The position numbers and the translations under genes are program-made. Below the pieces are notes generated by a model. The model was not told the origin of the DNA, did not search any database, and was given only the letters and a program-made list of their open reading frames with translations. 9,431 nt of DNA, taken from positions 1 to 9,431 of the forward strand of contig JAJAYX010000340.1 of the NCBI GenBank assembly GCA_026785985.1, in the 5' to 3' direction. Of this stretch, positions 1 through 5,756 are shown piece after piece. Numbering within the stretch: position 1 is the stretch's first letter; each line of letters starts with the position of its first letter. This DNA is from Rudanella sp. (GTDB lineage: Bacteria; Bacteroidota; Bacteroidia; Cytophagales; Spirosomataceae).

Positions 1-24
1 CCGTTAAGCACTAACGCTGCATGA
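1..24 (+). CDS. 3' end of an upstream gene, partial
   Basis: Frame 1 is open from the window edge to a TGA at 22-24 and gives only seven residues (PLSTNAA). The other two forward frames are closed by stops at 5-7 and 12-14. The TGA overlaps the ATG of the HNH gene in an ATGA junction, the usual arrangement for translationally coupled partners. The product cannot be identified from seven residues. By analogy with other HNH genes of this type it may be an AAA/SMC-like ATPase, but that is inference from the neighbour only. Confidence 0.55.
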   Translation, partial: PLSTNAA

Positions 25-785
25 GGCCAATTTTTCGCGGTCCAGTACCCACCGATGCTGCCGGACAACCCAAAAAAGTACGCGATTACAAAGACTGGCG
101 GGCCGACCTGATTGACCGTATCGGCAACTATTGTTGCTATTGCAATATGGTATTGAACGACAGTCCACAGGTTGAACACGTTACGCCCAAAAATCCTCAG
201 CCCGGTCAGGTAGCAGGCAGTTTGCTCGATTGGGACAATATGTTGCTGGCCTGTGGCCCCTGTAATCAGGCAAAAGGAAATAAACCCTGCTCAACTGGCA
301 CACATTTCCTGCCCGACTCTCACAATACACATATGGCTTTTGAGCATATCGTGGTTGATAGTATCCAACGTCCGGGGATGAAAGCATGTTTGGTGAAACC
401 GAGGCCAGACCTGACAAACACTCAGACAGCGAAAGCTCAAAATACCATCGGTCTGTGCCAATTAGACAGGATTGTGGTCAATAAGAGAGCAACCGATTAT
501 AGATGGAAATACCGACACGAAGCCCTTTTGTATGCTCAAGAGTTTCGGACAAGTTGGGAGACTATTAATCAGAGCAATGCTGATCAGGATTATTCCAGCC
601 AACTTCTACCGCTGATAAGAATAGCAGCATTGGCCAAAGGCTTTTTCTCAATCTGGTTTGAGGCTTTTCACGACGTTCCGGTTGTGCTTCAATCACTCAT
701 TGCGGCCTTTCCCAACACAGAACCGTCCTGCTTCGACGCGGCAAATGGATATGCTCCCGTGCCGCGCAATCCGGCAGATTTGTAG
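21..785 (+). CDS. HNH endonuclease, PtuB/TIGR02646-like
   Basis: A 254-aa predicted nuclease. Residues 35-90 form a clear zinc-supported HNH (beta-beta-alpha-metal) fold. The zinc ligands are C38-x2-C41 and C78-x2-C81. The catalytic strand is VEHVTPK with H53, followed by WDN at 71-73 and CNQAKGNK at 81-88. The remainder (about 140-235) contains a LDR...YRWKYRHEA helix block and a C-terminal GFFSIWFEAF...CFDA block. I remember these blocks from full-length members of this HNH family, so the gene appears complete. Such proteins are commonly encoded next to ATPases in anti-phage Septu (PtuA/PtuB) and related loci. Here the ATG overlaps the stop of an upstream gene by 4 bp, which supports a two-gene unit. 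Arg AGA and Ile ATA codons (for example in the KRATDYRW and LIRIAALAK segments) contrast with the CGN-rich neighbours and suggest transfer. The nuclease call is firm; the defence role is inference. Confidence 0.85.
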   Translation: MRPIFRGPVPTDAAGQPKKVRDYKDWRADLIDRIGNYCCYCNMVLNDSPQVEHVTPKNPQPGQVAGSLLDWDNMLLACGPCNQAKGNKPCSTGTHFLPDSHNTHMAFEHIVVDSIQRPGMKACLVKPRPDLTNTQTAKAQNTIGLCQLDRIVVNKRATDYRWKYRHEALLYAQEFRTSWETINQSNADQDYSSQLLPLIRIAALAKGFFSIWFEAFHDVPVVLQSLIAAFPNTEPSCFDAANGYAPVPRNPADL

Positions 786-824
786 CCAACAACCTCGTAT
801 TCAGTGGTGTTCGGCAGATACATT

Positions 825-871
825 ATCTGCGAAAATCCACCCTATCCGTGTCATTCGCGTGCTATCCACCG
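825..871. repeat. Short imperfect tandem repeat of ATCCxCC/ATCxGxG units
   Basis: The stretch divides into five 8-11 nt blocks that each begin ATC or ATT: ATCTGCGAAA (825-834), ATCCACCCT (835-843), ATCCGTGTC (844-852), ATTCGCGTGCT (853-863) and ATCCACCG (864-871). The 7-mer ATCCACC occurs exactly at 835-841 and 864-870. It lies between the HNH gene and the first helicase, and ends immediately upstream of the promoter box. It resembles ATCTGCG/ATCCGCG-type dispersed intergenic repeats that I recall from environmental bacteria. That link is from memory and unverified. Confidence 0.4.
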
Positions 872-879
872 TACCTTTG
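872..879 (+). promoter_or_regulatory. Bacteroidota -7 box TACCTTTG upstream of helicase 1
   Basis: TACCTTTG is an exact match to the Bacteroidota -7 consensus TAnnTTTG. It ends 7 nt before the ATG at 887, so transcription would start at or almost at the start codon and give a leaderless or very short-leader mRNA. No good TTTG -33 element is visible at the expected distance of about 19-21 nt upstream. The box supports ATG 887 over the in-frame GTG at 848, which lies upstream of the box. Confidence 0.55.
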
Positions 880-886
880 TAGTATT

Positions 887-2215
887 ATGAAATTTGACGA
901 ACTGAATCTGACCAAACCCCTGCTCAACGCCCTCAGCGACCTGGGCTACACGCAACCCACCACCATTCAGCAAAAAGTGCTGCCGGTGGCCATGTCGGGG
1001 CGCGACGTGTGTGGTATTGCCCAAACCGGCACGGGGAAAACAGTGGCCTATCTGCTCCCTTCGCTGCGGCAGCTTCAGTTTTCGACCACTAAAATTCCCC
1101 AGATCATTGTGTTGGTGCCAACCCGCGAACTGGTGGTGCAGGTGGTGGAAACCGTTACGGCCCTCACCAAATACATGAACGTGCTGACGGTGGGTGTGTA
1201 TGGAGGGGTGAACCTCAAGCCACAAGCTGCTCAGGTGCAACAGGGTGCCGATGTGCTGGTGGCAACGCCTGGTCGGCTGGTGGATTTGCTGGCAAGTGGA
1301 GTTCTGAAAACAAAAGCGCTGAAACGGTTCATTATTGATGAATTCGACGAGATGCTCAACCTCGGTTTCCGCGCTCAACTGACCGCTATTCTGGATCTGT
1401 TGCCCAAAAAACGGCAAAATCTGCTGTTCTCGGCCACCTTAACCGATGAGGTGGTGAAGGTGATGGACACGTTTTTCACGGAACCTGTTCGGGTGGAGGC
1501 CGCCCCTGCCGGAACCCCCCTGGAAACGATTGAGCAGCAAGCGTATATCGTTCCGAATTTCTACACGAAAGCAAACCTGTTGAGTTTGCTGCTCCGAAAC
1601 CACACCGACATGAACCGGGTGCTGGTCTTTATGTCAACCAAAGAAATGGCCGATCAGCTTTTCGAGGAATTTGGTCCGTCGTTCCCCGAACAAGTGGGCG
1701 TTATTCATGGGAACAAGGCGCAGAATTATCGGTTTGAATCGGTGGAGCGGTTCAAAAGCGGGCAGTATCGGGTGTTGATCGCTACCGACATTGTGGCCCG
1801 TGGTCTCGATGTGGCGGGGGTGTCGCACGTGGTCAATTTCGACCTCCCCGCTGAGGTTGAAGATTACATTCACCGCATTGGCCGCACGGGTCGGGCCGAC
1901 CAAACGGGCACCGCTATTTCGTTCATTCGCCCCGCCGAAGAGGAACAACAGGCTGCCATTGAAGCGTTTATGAAGCAACCCATTCCGATGCTGCCCCTGC
2001 CCGACAAACTGGTGATGGTGGAGCAACTGACCGACTGGGAACAGCCGCAGATTCGCATGAAAACGCTGGAACCCAAAGTCATTAAAAAGACGGATGCTAA
2101 TTCGGCTTTTGCGGAGAAAATTGAGAAGAACAAAAAGGTAAATGTCCGGCGCGACATTGCCGCCGAGAAAATGAAAAAATACGGTAAGCCCATCACGCGG
2201 GGCAGTAAAAAGTAA
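887..2215 (+). CDS. DEAD-box RNA helicase, RhlE-like, with DEFD motif II
   Basis: A 442-aa ATP-dependent RNA helicase of superfamily 2, expected to remodel RNA in ribosome assembly, mRNA turnover or cold adaptation. The motifs appear in order: Q motif around TTIQ (25-28), motif I AQTGTGKT (45-52), Ia PTREL (78-82), Ib TPGR (127-130), II DEFD (151-154), III SAT (182-184), V ARGLD (304-308) and VI HRIGRTGR (329-336). Two RecA-like domains span roughly 20-205 and 225-355. A Lys/Arg-rich tail (about 395-442) probably binds RNA. Motif II has Phe in place of the canonical Ala, while the catalytic D, E and final D remain. I chose ATG 887, the MKFDELNL start typical of the family, rather than GTG 848. 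It sits 7 nt after a -7 promoter box. The gene is followed at 9 bp by a second DEAD-box gene, so the two are probably an operon. The assignment to the RhlE group rather than another bacterial DEAD-box group is tentative. Confidence 0.93.
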   Translation: MKFDELNLTKPLLNALSDLGYTQPTTIQQKVLPVAMSGRDVCGIAQTGTGKTVAYLLPSLRQLQFSTTKIPQIIVLVPTRELVVQVVETVTALTKYMNVLTVGVYGGVNLKPQAAQVQQGADVLVATPGRLVDLLASGVLKTKALKRFIIDEFDEMLNLGFRAQLTAILDLLPKKRQNLLFSATLTDEVVKVMDTFFTEPVRVEAAPAGTPLETIEQQAYIVPNFYTKANLLSLLLRNHTDMNRVLVFMSTKEMADQLFEEFGPSFPEQVGVIHGNKAQNYRFESVERFKSGQYRVLIATDIVARGLDVAGVSHVVNFDLPAEVEDYIHRIGRTGRADQTGTAISFIRPAEEEQQAAIEAFMKQPIPMLPLPDKLVMVEQLTDWEQPQIRMKTLEPKVIKKTDANSAFAEKIEKNKKVNVRRDIAAEKMKKYGKPITRGSKK

Positions 2216-2224
2216 CCCTTCATC

Positions 2225-3367
2225 ATGTCATTTTCTTCTTTAGGCTTATCGAAACCACTGCTCAAACGCATTGCCAACGAGCCATACACTAACCCCTATC
2301 CCATTCAGGAGCAGGCCATTCCGGCCATCTTAAATGGTCGCGATGTGCTGGGTGTTGCTAAAACGGGATCGGGAAAAACAGCCAGTTTTGTGTTGCCCAT
2401 TTTGCACCGGCTGCAAAGCGACCCGCCCGCGCAGGGGCGCTATGTGAACACGCTGGTGCTGGTGCCAACCCGCGAATTGGCCGTGCAGGTAGCCGAGGTG
2501 TTCCAGACGTTCGGGCGCGATTTGCCCCGGCGCGTTAAAACGGTGGCGGTGTTTGGCGGGGTATCCATCAATCCCCAAATGATGGCCCTCGGCGGGGCTG
2601 ATGTGGTGGTGGCAACGCCCGGTCGATTGCTCGATCTGATTTCGGCCAACGCCCTCAGCCTGAAGGCGGTGGCAACGCTGGTGCTGGACGAAGCCGACAA
2701 AATGCTCGACCTCGGTTTTGCCGACGAGATGAACGAACTGTTTGCGATGCTCCCCAACCGGCGGCAAACGCTGCTGTTTTCGGCCACACTCGGCGATGCC
2801 GTGCAGACTATCCATAACAAGTTACTGCACAATCCGCTCCGGGTCGGGGTCGAAGAAAAAGAGCAGGATATTAGCCAAATCCGGCAGGTGGCCTACCGCG
2901 TCAGTGCCGAACGGAAAGGGCCACTGCTGCGCTATTTGATCAAAAAAGGCGAGATGAAACAGGTGTTGGTGTTCGTGTCGTCGGTGCGAACGGCTGATAA
3001 TTTGGTGATTAAGCTGAACAAAAATGGCATTCACGCGGCTGCCATGCACAGTCAGAAAAGTCAGGGAGGGCGCACCGATGCGTTATACCAGTTCAAAGCG
3101 GGCAAACTGCCTGTGCTGGTGGCTACTGACTTGTTGTCGCGGGGTATTGACATTGAATTGCTGCCCTGCGTGGTAAATTTTGAGTTGCCACGTTCGCCCA
3201 AAGATTATGTCCACCGGATTGGCCGCACGGGTCGGGCCGAGGCCAATGGGGAAGCCATTGCACTGGTCACGCCCGATGATGAACCTCATTTCCGGGTAAT
3301 TCAGAAAAAGATGGGTCGCTGGGTCGAGTTTATAGAATCCGAAAACTTCGATTTGAGTGGGGTTTAA
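2225..3367 (+). CDS. DEAD-box RNA helicase, RhlE-like, minimal core
   Basis: A 380-aa ATP-dependent RNA helicase. The motifs are canonical: PIQ within YPIQEQ (26-28), AKTGSGKT (45-52), PTREL (81-85), TPGR (131-134), DEAD (155-158), SAT (186-188), SRGID (305-309) and HRIGRTGR (330-337). Unlike most RhlE-type proteins it ends soon after the second RecA domain and has no basic tail, so RNA targeting may depend on the core or on partners. It starts 9 bp after the stop of the preceding helicase, with no room for a promoter box, which suggests co-transcription. The two helicases share short near-identical DNA stretches at conserved motifs, including an exact 23-nt match over the IGRTGRA codons. They are nonetheless divergent overall, as expected for old paralogues. 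Confidence 0.93.
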   Translation: MSFSSLGLSKPLLKRIANEPYTNPYPIQEQAIPAILNGRDVLGVAKTGSGKTASFVLPILHRLQSDPPAQGRYVNTLVLVPTRELAVQVAEVFQTFGRDLPRRVKTVAVFGGVSINPQMMALGGADVVVATPGRLLDLISANALSLKAVATLVLDEADKMLDLGFADEMNELFAMLPNRRQTLLFSATLGDAVQTIHNKLLHNPLRVGVEEKEQDISQIRQVAYRVSAERKGPLLRYLIKKGEMKQVLVFVSSVRTADNLVIKLNKNGIHAAAMHSQKSQGGRTDALYQFKAGKLPVLVATDLLSRGIDIELLPCVVNFELPRSPKDYVHRIGRTGRAEANGEAIALVTPDDEPHFRVIQKKMGRWVEFIESENFDLSGV

Positions 3368-3432
3368 TTGATAGTGAACAGTTTAGTGCTTAGTTTTTGG
3401 TCCCGCATTCACCTAAACACGTACTGTTTATC

Positions 3433-4473
3433 ATGCCTAACCGCCTTGTGTCGCTCATCCGCGACCATTTTGGCTTTTCCCAGCGCGAACCGCGGGGTTT
3501 CACCGTTGTGCTGCTCATTGGCGTTTTAGCCCTCATCACACCGTTTCTGTATCGCTGGTTAATCCCCGAAAAAAACCTCGATACCTCGGCGGCCGACCAA
3601 CAAAAACTCGATAGTTTGGTGGCCATCATGCGTACCGAAGAAGTAAAAGAGGACAACGAACGGCGGTCGAAATACGGCAATAAATACGGTTCCAATCGCG
3701 ATGATCAGCGCACCGCCGAGCGATTCCACGAACCCAAACTGTTTAATTTTGATCCCAACACGGTGAGCGTTTCGGGCTGGCAACAGTTGGGTTTGCCCAA
3801 ATACATGGCCGAGCGCATCGACAAGTACCGCAGCAAAGGCGGCCAATTTCGCCGGAAAGAAGACCTGCTGAAAATTTACGATTTCCCACCTGACCTCTAC
3901 GATCAACTCGAACCCTATGTGCAATTGCCCGACCGGGGTGGTTCGGCCTATGCCAGCAACAAACCCGGCCCAAACCCGTCGGAGGGTGGCTCATCCGACA
4001 ATGCCCCCGGAGCAGCCTCCGCACCCGAACGCCCGCGCTACGAAAAACAGACGTTTGTGAAACCAGCGTTTGTAGCTCCCCAACCGTTCGATATTAACAC
4101 CGCTGATACCAACGACCTCAAAAAACTCAAAGGAATCGGCTCTGGTCGGGCGCGGCAAATTGTGAAATTTCGGGATGCGTTGGGTGGCTTCGTATCAGCG
4201 AGTCAGTTTGCCGAAATCTTCAATATCGACTCCCTGTCGGTGGCCGAACTGAACCAGTATGCCCGCATTCAATCGGCGGTTCGGCGAATAGCGATTAACA
4301 CCATTTCGGCAGAGGATCTGGATCGGTCGCCCTATCTGTCGCGTCGGCAAGCCGAGATTATTGTGGCGTATCGCAATCAGCACGGGGCTTTTGCCTCGCT
4401 GGAGAGTCTGCGGCCCATCAGGATTTTAGATGCAAAACTGATCGAAAAATTAGGGCCGTATTTGGAATTTTAG
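3433..4473 (+). CDS. Membrane-anchored helix-hairpin-helix (ComEA-like) protein
   Basis: A 346-aa protein. The N-terminus has a cytoplasmic basic segment and one transmembrane helix at about 22-42. A charged linker (45-100) comes next, then three HhH-type modules. Module 1 (about 104-165) contains FNFDPNT and LGLPKYMAERIDKYR. Module 2 (219-280) contains FDINTADTNDLKKLKGIG and SGRARQIVKFRDALGGF. Module 3 (286-346) contains INTISAEDL and YLSRRQAEIIVAYRNQHGAF. A low-complexity Pro/Gly/Ser linker (166-200) separates the first two. The INTAD...L..L.GIG...A..I...R...G.F pattern is that of ComEA-type DNA-binding HhH domains. Known relatives bind DNA outside the membrane during natural uptake, but that role is inferred here and no other com gene is visible. 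I chose ATG 3433 over an upstream TTG at 3397 because the MPNRLVSLIRDHFGF start precedes the membrane helix in the normal way. It lies 65 bp downstream of the helicases. Confidence 0.85.
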   Translation: MPNRLVSLIRDHFGFSQREPRGFTVVLLIGVLALITPFLYRWLIPEKNLDTSAADQQKLDSLVAIMRTEEVKEDNERRSKYGNKYGSNRDDQRTAERFHEPKLFNFDPNTVSVSGWQQLGLPKYMAERIDKYRSKGGQFRRKEDLLKIYDFPPDLYDQLEPYVQLPDRGGSAYASNKPGPNPSEGGSSDNAPGAASAPERPRYEKQTFVKPAFVAPQPFDINTADTNDLKKLKGIGSGRARQIVKFRDALGGFVSASQFAEIFNIDSLSVAELNQYARIQSAVRRIAINTISAEDLDRSPYLSRRQAEIIVAYRNQHGAFASLESLRPIRILDAKLIEKLGPYLEF

Positions 4474-4490
4474 GGAAAGGAAAGAAGGCA

Positions 4491-4523
4491 AAAGGGAGAA
4501 GGAACCCGAAGTTTTCTCCCTTT
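4491..4523. terminator. Bidirectional stem-loop between convergent genes
   Basis: AAAGGGAGAA (4491-4500) pairs perfectly with TTCTCCCTTT (4514-4523). Three further pairs are possible inside (AAC 4503-4505 with GTT 4511-4513) after a GG bulge, leaving a 5-nt CCGAA loop. Pyrimidine-rich CCCTTTT follows on the plus strand, and the minus strand has a comparable T/C-rich tract from the purine run at 4474-4490. It lies between the HhH gene stop (4473) and the stop of the opposing LOG gene (4529), the expected position for a shared terminator. Confidence 0.7.
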
Positions 4524-4528
4524 CCCTT

Positions 4529-5332
4529 TTAGAAATTCGGCTTCAAAAGATACTTCGAGTAAAACTCATCAATCGCCGTAACCGCTTCCGTGGGTGTATC
4601 AACAACGCGGATAAGTTTCATGTCTTCGGGGTTAATGTTGTTTTCTACACCGAGCATTGTGTTCTCGATCCAGTCGATCAGGCCCTGCCAATAGGTACGG
4701 CCCACCAGTACGATGGGAAACCGGGCAATTTTTTTGGTTTGAATCAGCGTGAGGGCCTCAAACAATTCGTCGAGCGTTCCCATACCGCCGGGCATTACCA
4801 CAAACCCCTGCGCATATTTCACGAACATTACTTTACGGACAAAGAAAAAGTCGAAGTTGATGCTTTTGTCGGGGTCAATATAAATGTTGCTATGCTGTTC
4901 AAACGGGAGTGCGATGTTCAGACCGACCGATTTGCCACCCTGCTCGAAGGCTCCTTTGTTGCCAGCCTCCATAATCCCCGGCCCACCACCCGTGATCACA
5001 CCATAGCCGTGACGCACCAGTTTAGCGGCAATTTCTTCCGCCATTTTGTAATACGGATTGTCGGCTTTGGTGCGGGCCGACCCAAAAATCGACACGCAGG
5101 GGCCAATTTTGGATAGTTTGTCGAAGCCTTCGACAAACTCCGCCATCACTTTAAATATAACCCAGGAGTCGGCGGTTTTTACTTCGTTCCAGTTGCGGTC
5201 CGAGAACGCTTCTTTAATGCGTTGCTCGTCGGGCGTCAGCAGAAGTTCGTCGCGCTTGGGGAGATCTTTTTCAATCTGTGTTTTGCTTTGTGTTTCGGAA
5301 CGGTGTACCGCTTCTTTAGATTCTGTTGTCAT
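4529..5332 (-). CDS. LOG family protein (TIGR00730-type, Rossmann fold)
   Basis: A 267-aa member of the LOG/TIGR00730 family, which resembles cytokinin riboside 5'-monophosphate phosphoribohydrolases. These enzymes split the N-glycosidic bond of nucleoside 5'-monophosphates. Bacterial homologues are often misnamed lysine decarboxylases. Visible motifs are VSIFGSAR (80-87), GGGPGIMEAGNKGA (115-128), FFFVRKVMF (162-170) and the hallmark PGGMGTLDELFEALT (181-195). The N-terminal 75 residues are an extra charged extension beyond the compact fold; similar extensions are common in Bacteroidota members. The gene converges on the HhH gene across a stem-loop and diverges from the rpiB remnant. The true substrate (cytokinin-type or ordinary nucleotide) cannot be told from sequence. 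Confidence 0.92.
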   Translation of the reverse strand: MTTESKEAVHRSETQSKTQIEKDLPKRDELLLTPDEQRIKEAFSDRNWNEVKTADSWVIFKVMAEFVEGFDKLSKIGPCVSIFGSARTKADNPYYKMAEEIAAKLVRHGYGVITGGGPGIMEAGNKGAFEQGGKSVGLNIALPFEQHSNIYIDPDKSINFDFFFVRKVMFVKYAQGFVVMPGGMGTLDELFEALTLIQTKKIARFPIVLVGRTYWQGLIDWIENTMLGVENNINPEDMKLIRVVDTPTEAVTAIDEFYSKYLLKPNF

Positions 5333-5510
5333 ACTCTTCGTTGATGTAGTGGGTAAACGGGTTTTCGCTCGCCATAAACCGTAACTGTTTTTTTCGTTTT
5401 GTGTTTTTTTGCGTAAAAATCTAACCAGGCGGACTTATCTGACGATAGCCGGAACGTAATAACGTGTTTTTGCCCGAAATTTGTTCAATTACCTACCAAA
5501 CATTGCTTAA

Positions 5511-5754
5511 ATGAACACGCTCATTGCCCTCGGAGCCTATGACGGCCAACAAGCATCCGGGAATCCGGGCCGTGCTGGTTTGGCAACCGGAGATTGCGGC
5601 CCTCACCCGGCAACACAACAACGCCAACGTGCTGTGTTTACCCCAGCAGTTCATTGCCTTAACTGATGCGCAGGAATACGTTCGTCTGTTTCTGGAAACC
5701 GAATTTGAAGGGGGCCGCCACGAGCGACGAGTGCAGAAAATGGCGTGTAGTTGA
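5511..5754 (+). pseudogene. rpiB: Ribose-5-phosphate isomerase B remnant with internal deletion
   Basis: The frame opening at 5539 encodes the C-terminal half of RpiB: TANKHPGIRA, then RQHNNANVLCLP, then FEGGRHERRVQK, ending at TGA 5752-5754. The frame from ATG 5511 starts MNTLIALGA, matching the usual RpiB N-terminus (M-x-x-x-IAIGADHAG). That reading then leaves frame and stops at 5664-5666. The two pieces abut around 5537-5540, so about 65 codons seem to be missing, by comparison with RpiB from memory (about 145 aa). The frame change implies a deletion length of 3n+2. The lost part includes the DH pair after GA and the active-site Cys loop (CGSGNG). The retained part keeps the catalytic-region His of RQHN and the phosphate-binding Arg residues of GGRHERR. 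No functional isomerase can be made. RpiB normally interconverts ribose-5-P and ribulose-5-P in the pentose phosphate pathway, so another rpiA or rpiB copy would be expected elsewhere. Confidence 0.85.
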
Positions 5755-5756
5755 GC

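Noticed and set aside
658..882. 74-codon frame overlapping the end of the HNH gene
   Set aside because: It overlaps the HNH coding region in another frame and runs through the intergenic repeat; there is no domain or start signal.
848..886. In-frame GTG start extending the first helicase by 13 residues
   Set aside because: The extension (MSFACYPPYLCSI) is not family-like, overlaps the intergenic repeat and lies upstream of the TACCTTTG box; ATG 887 gives the usual N-terminus.
851..1417. 188-codon antisense open frame inside the first helicase, and similar His/Gln-rich antisense frames elsewhere
   Set aside because: It is fully antisense to a strongly conserved coding region. Such composition is typical of mirror frames of GC-rich genes, and it has no recognisable domain.
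3397..3432. TTG start giving 12 extra residues on the HhH protein
   Set aside because: A rare start codon and no family support. ATG 3433 puts a short basic segment before the membrane helix.
5480..5510. TTTG (5480-5483) plus a downstream ATTG as a promoter for rpiB
   Set aside because: The candidate -7 has two mismatches and the spacing is only 14 nt, so it is not distinguishable from chance.
5333..5510. Hidden small gene or RNA in the divergent intergenic region
   Set aside because: It contains T-rich tracts but no stable stem-loop, tRNA-like fold or coding signal that I could support.
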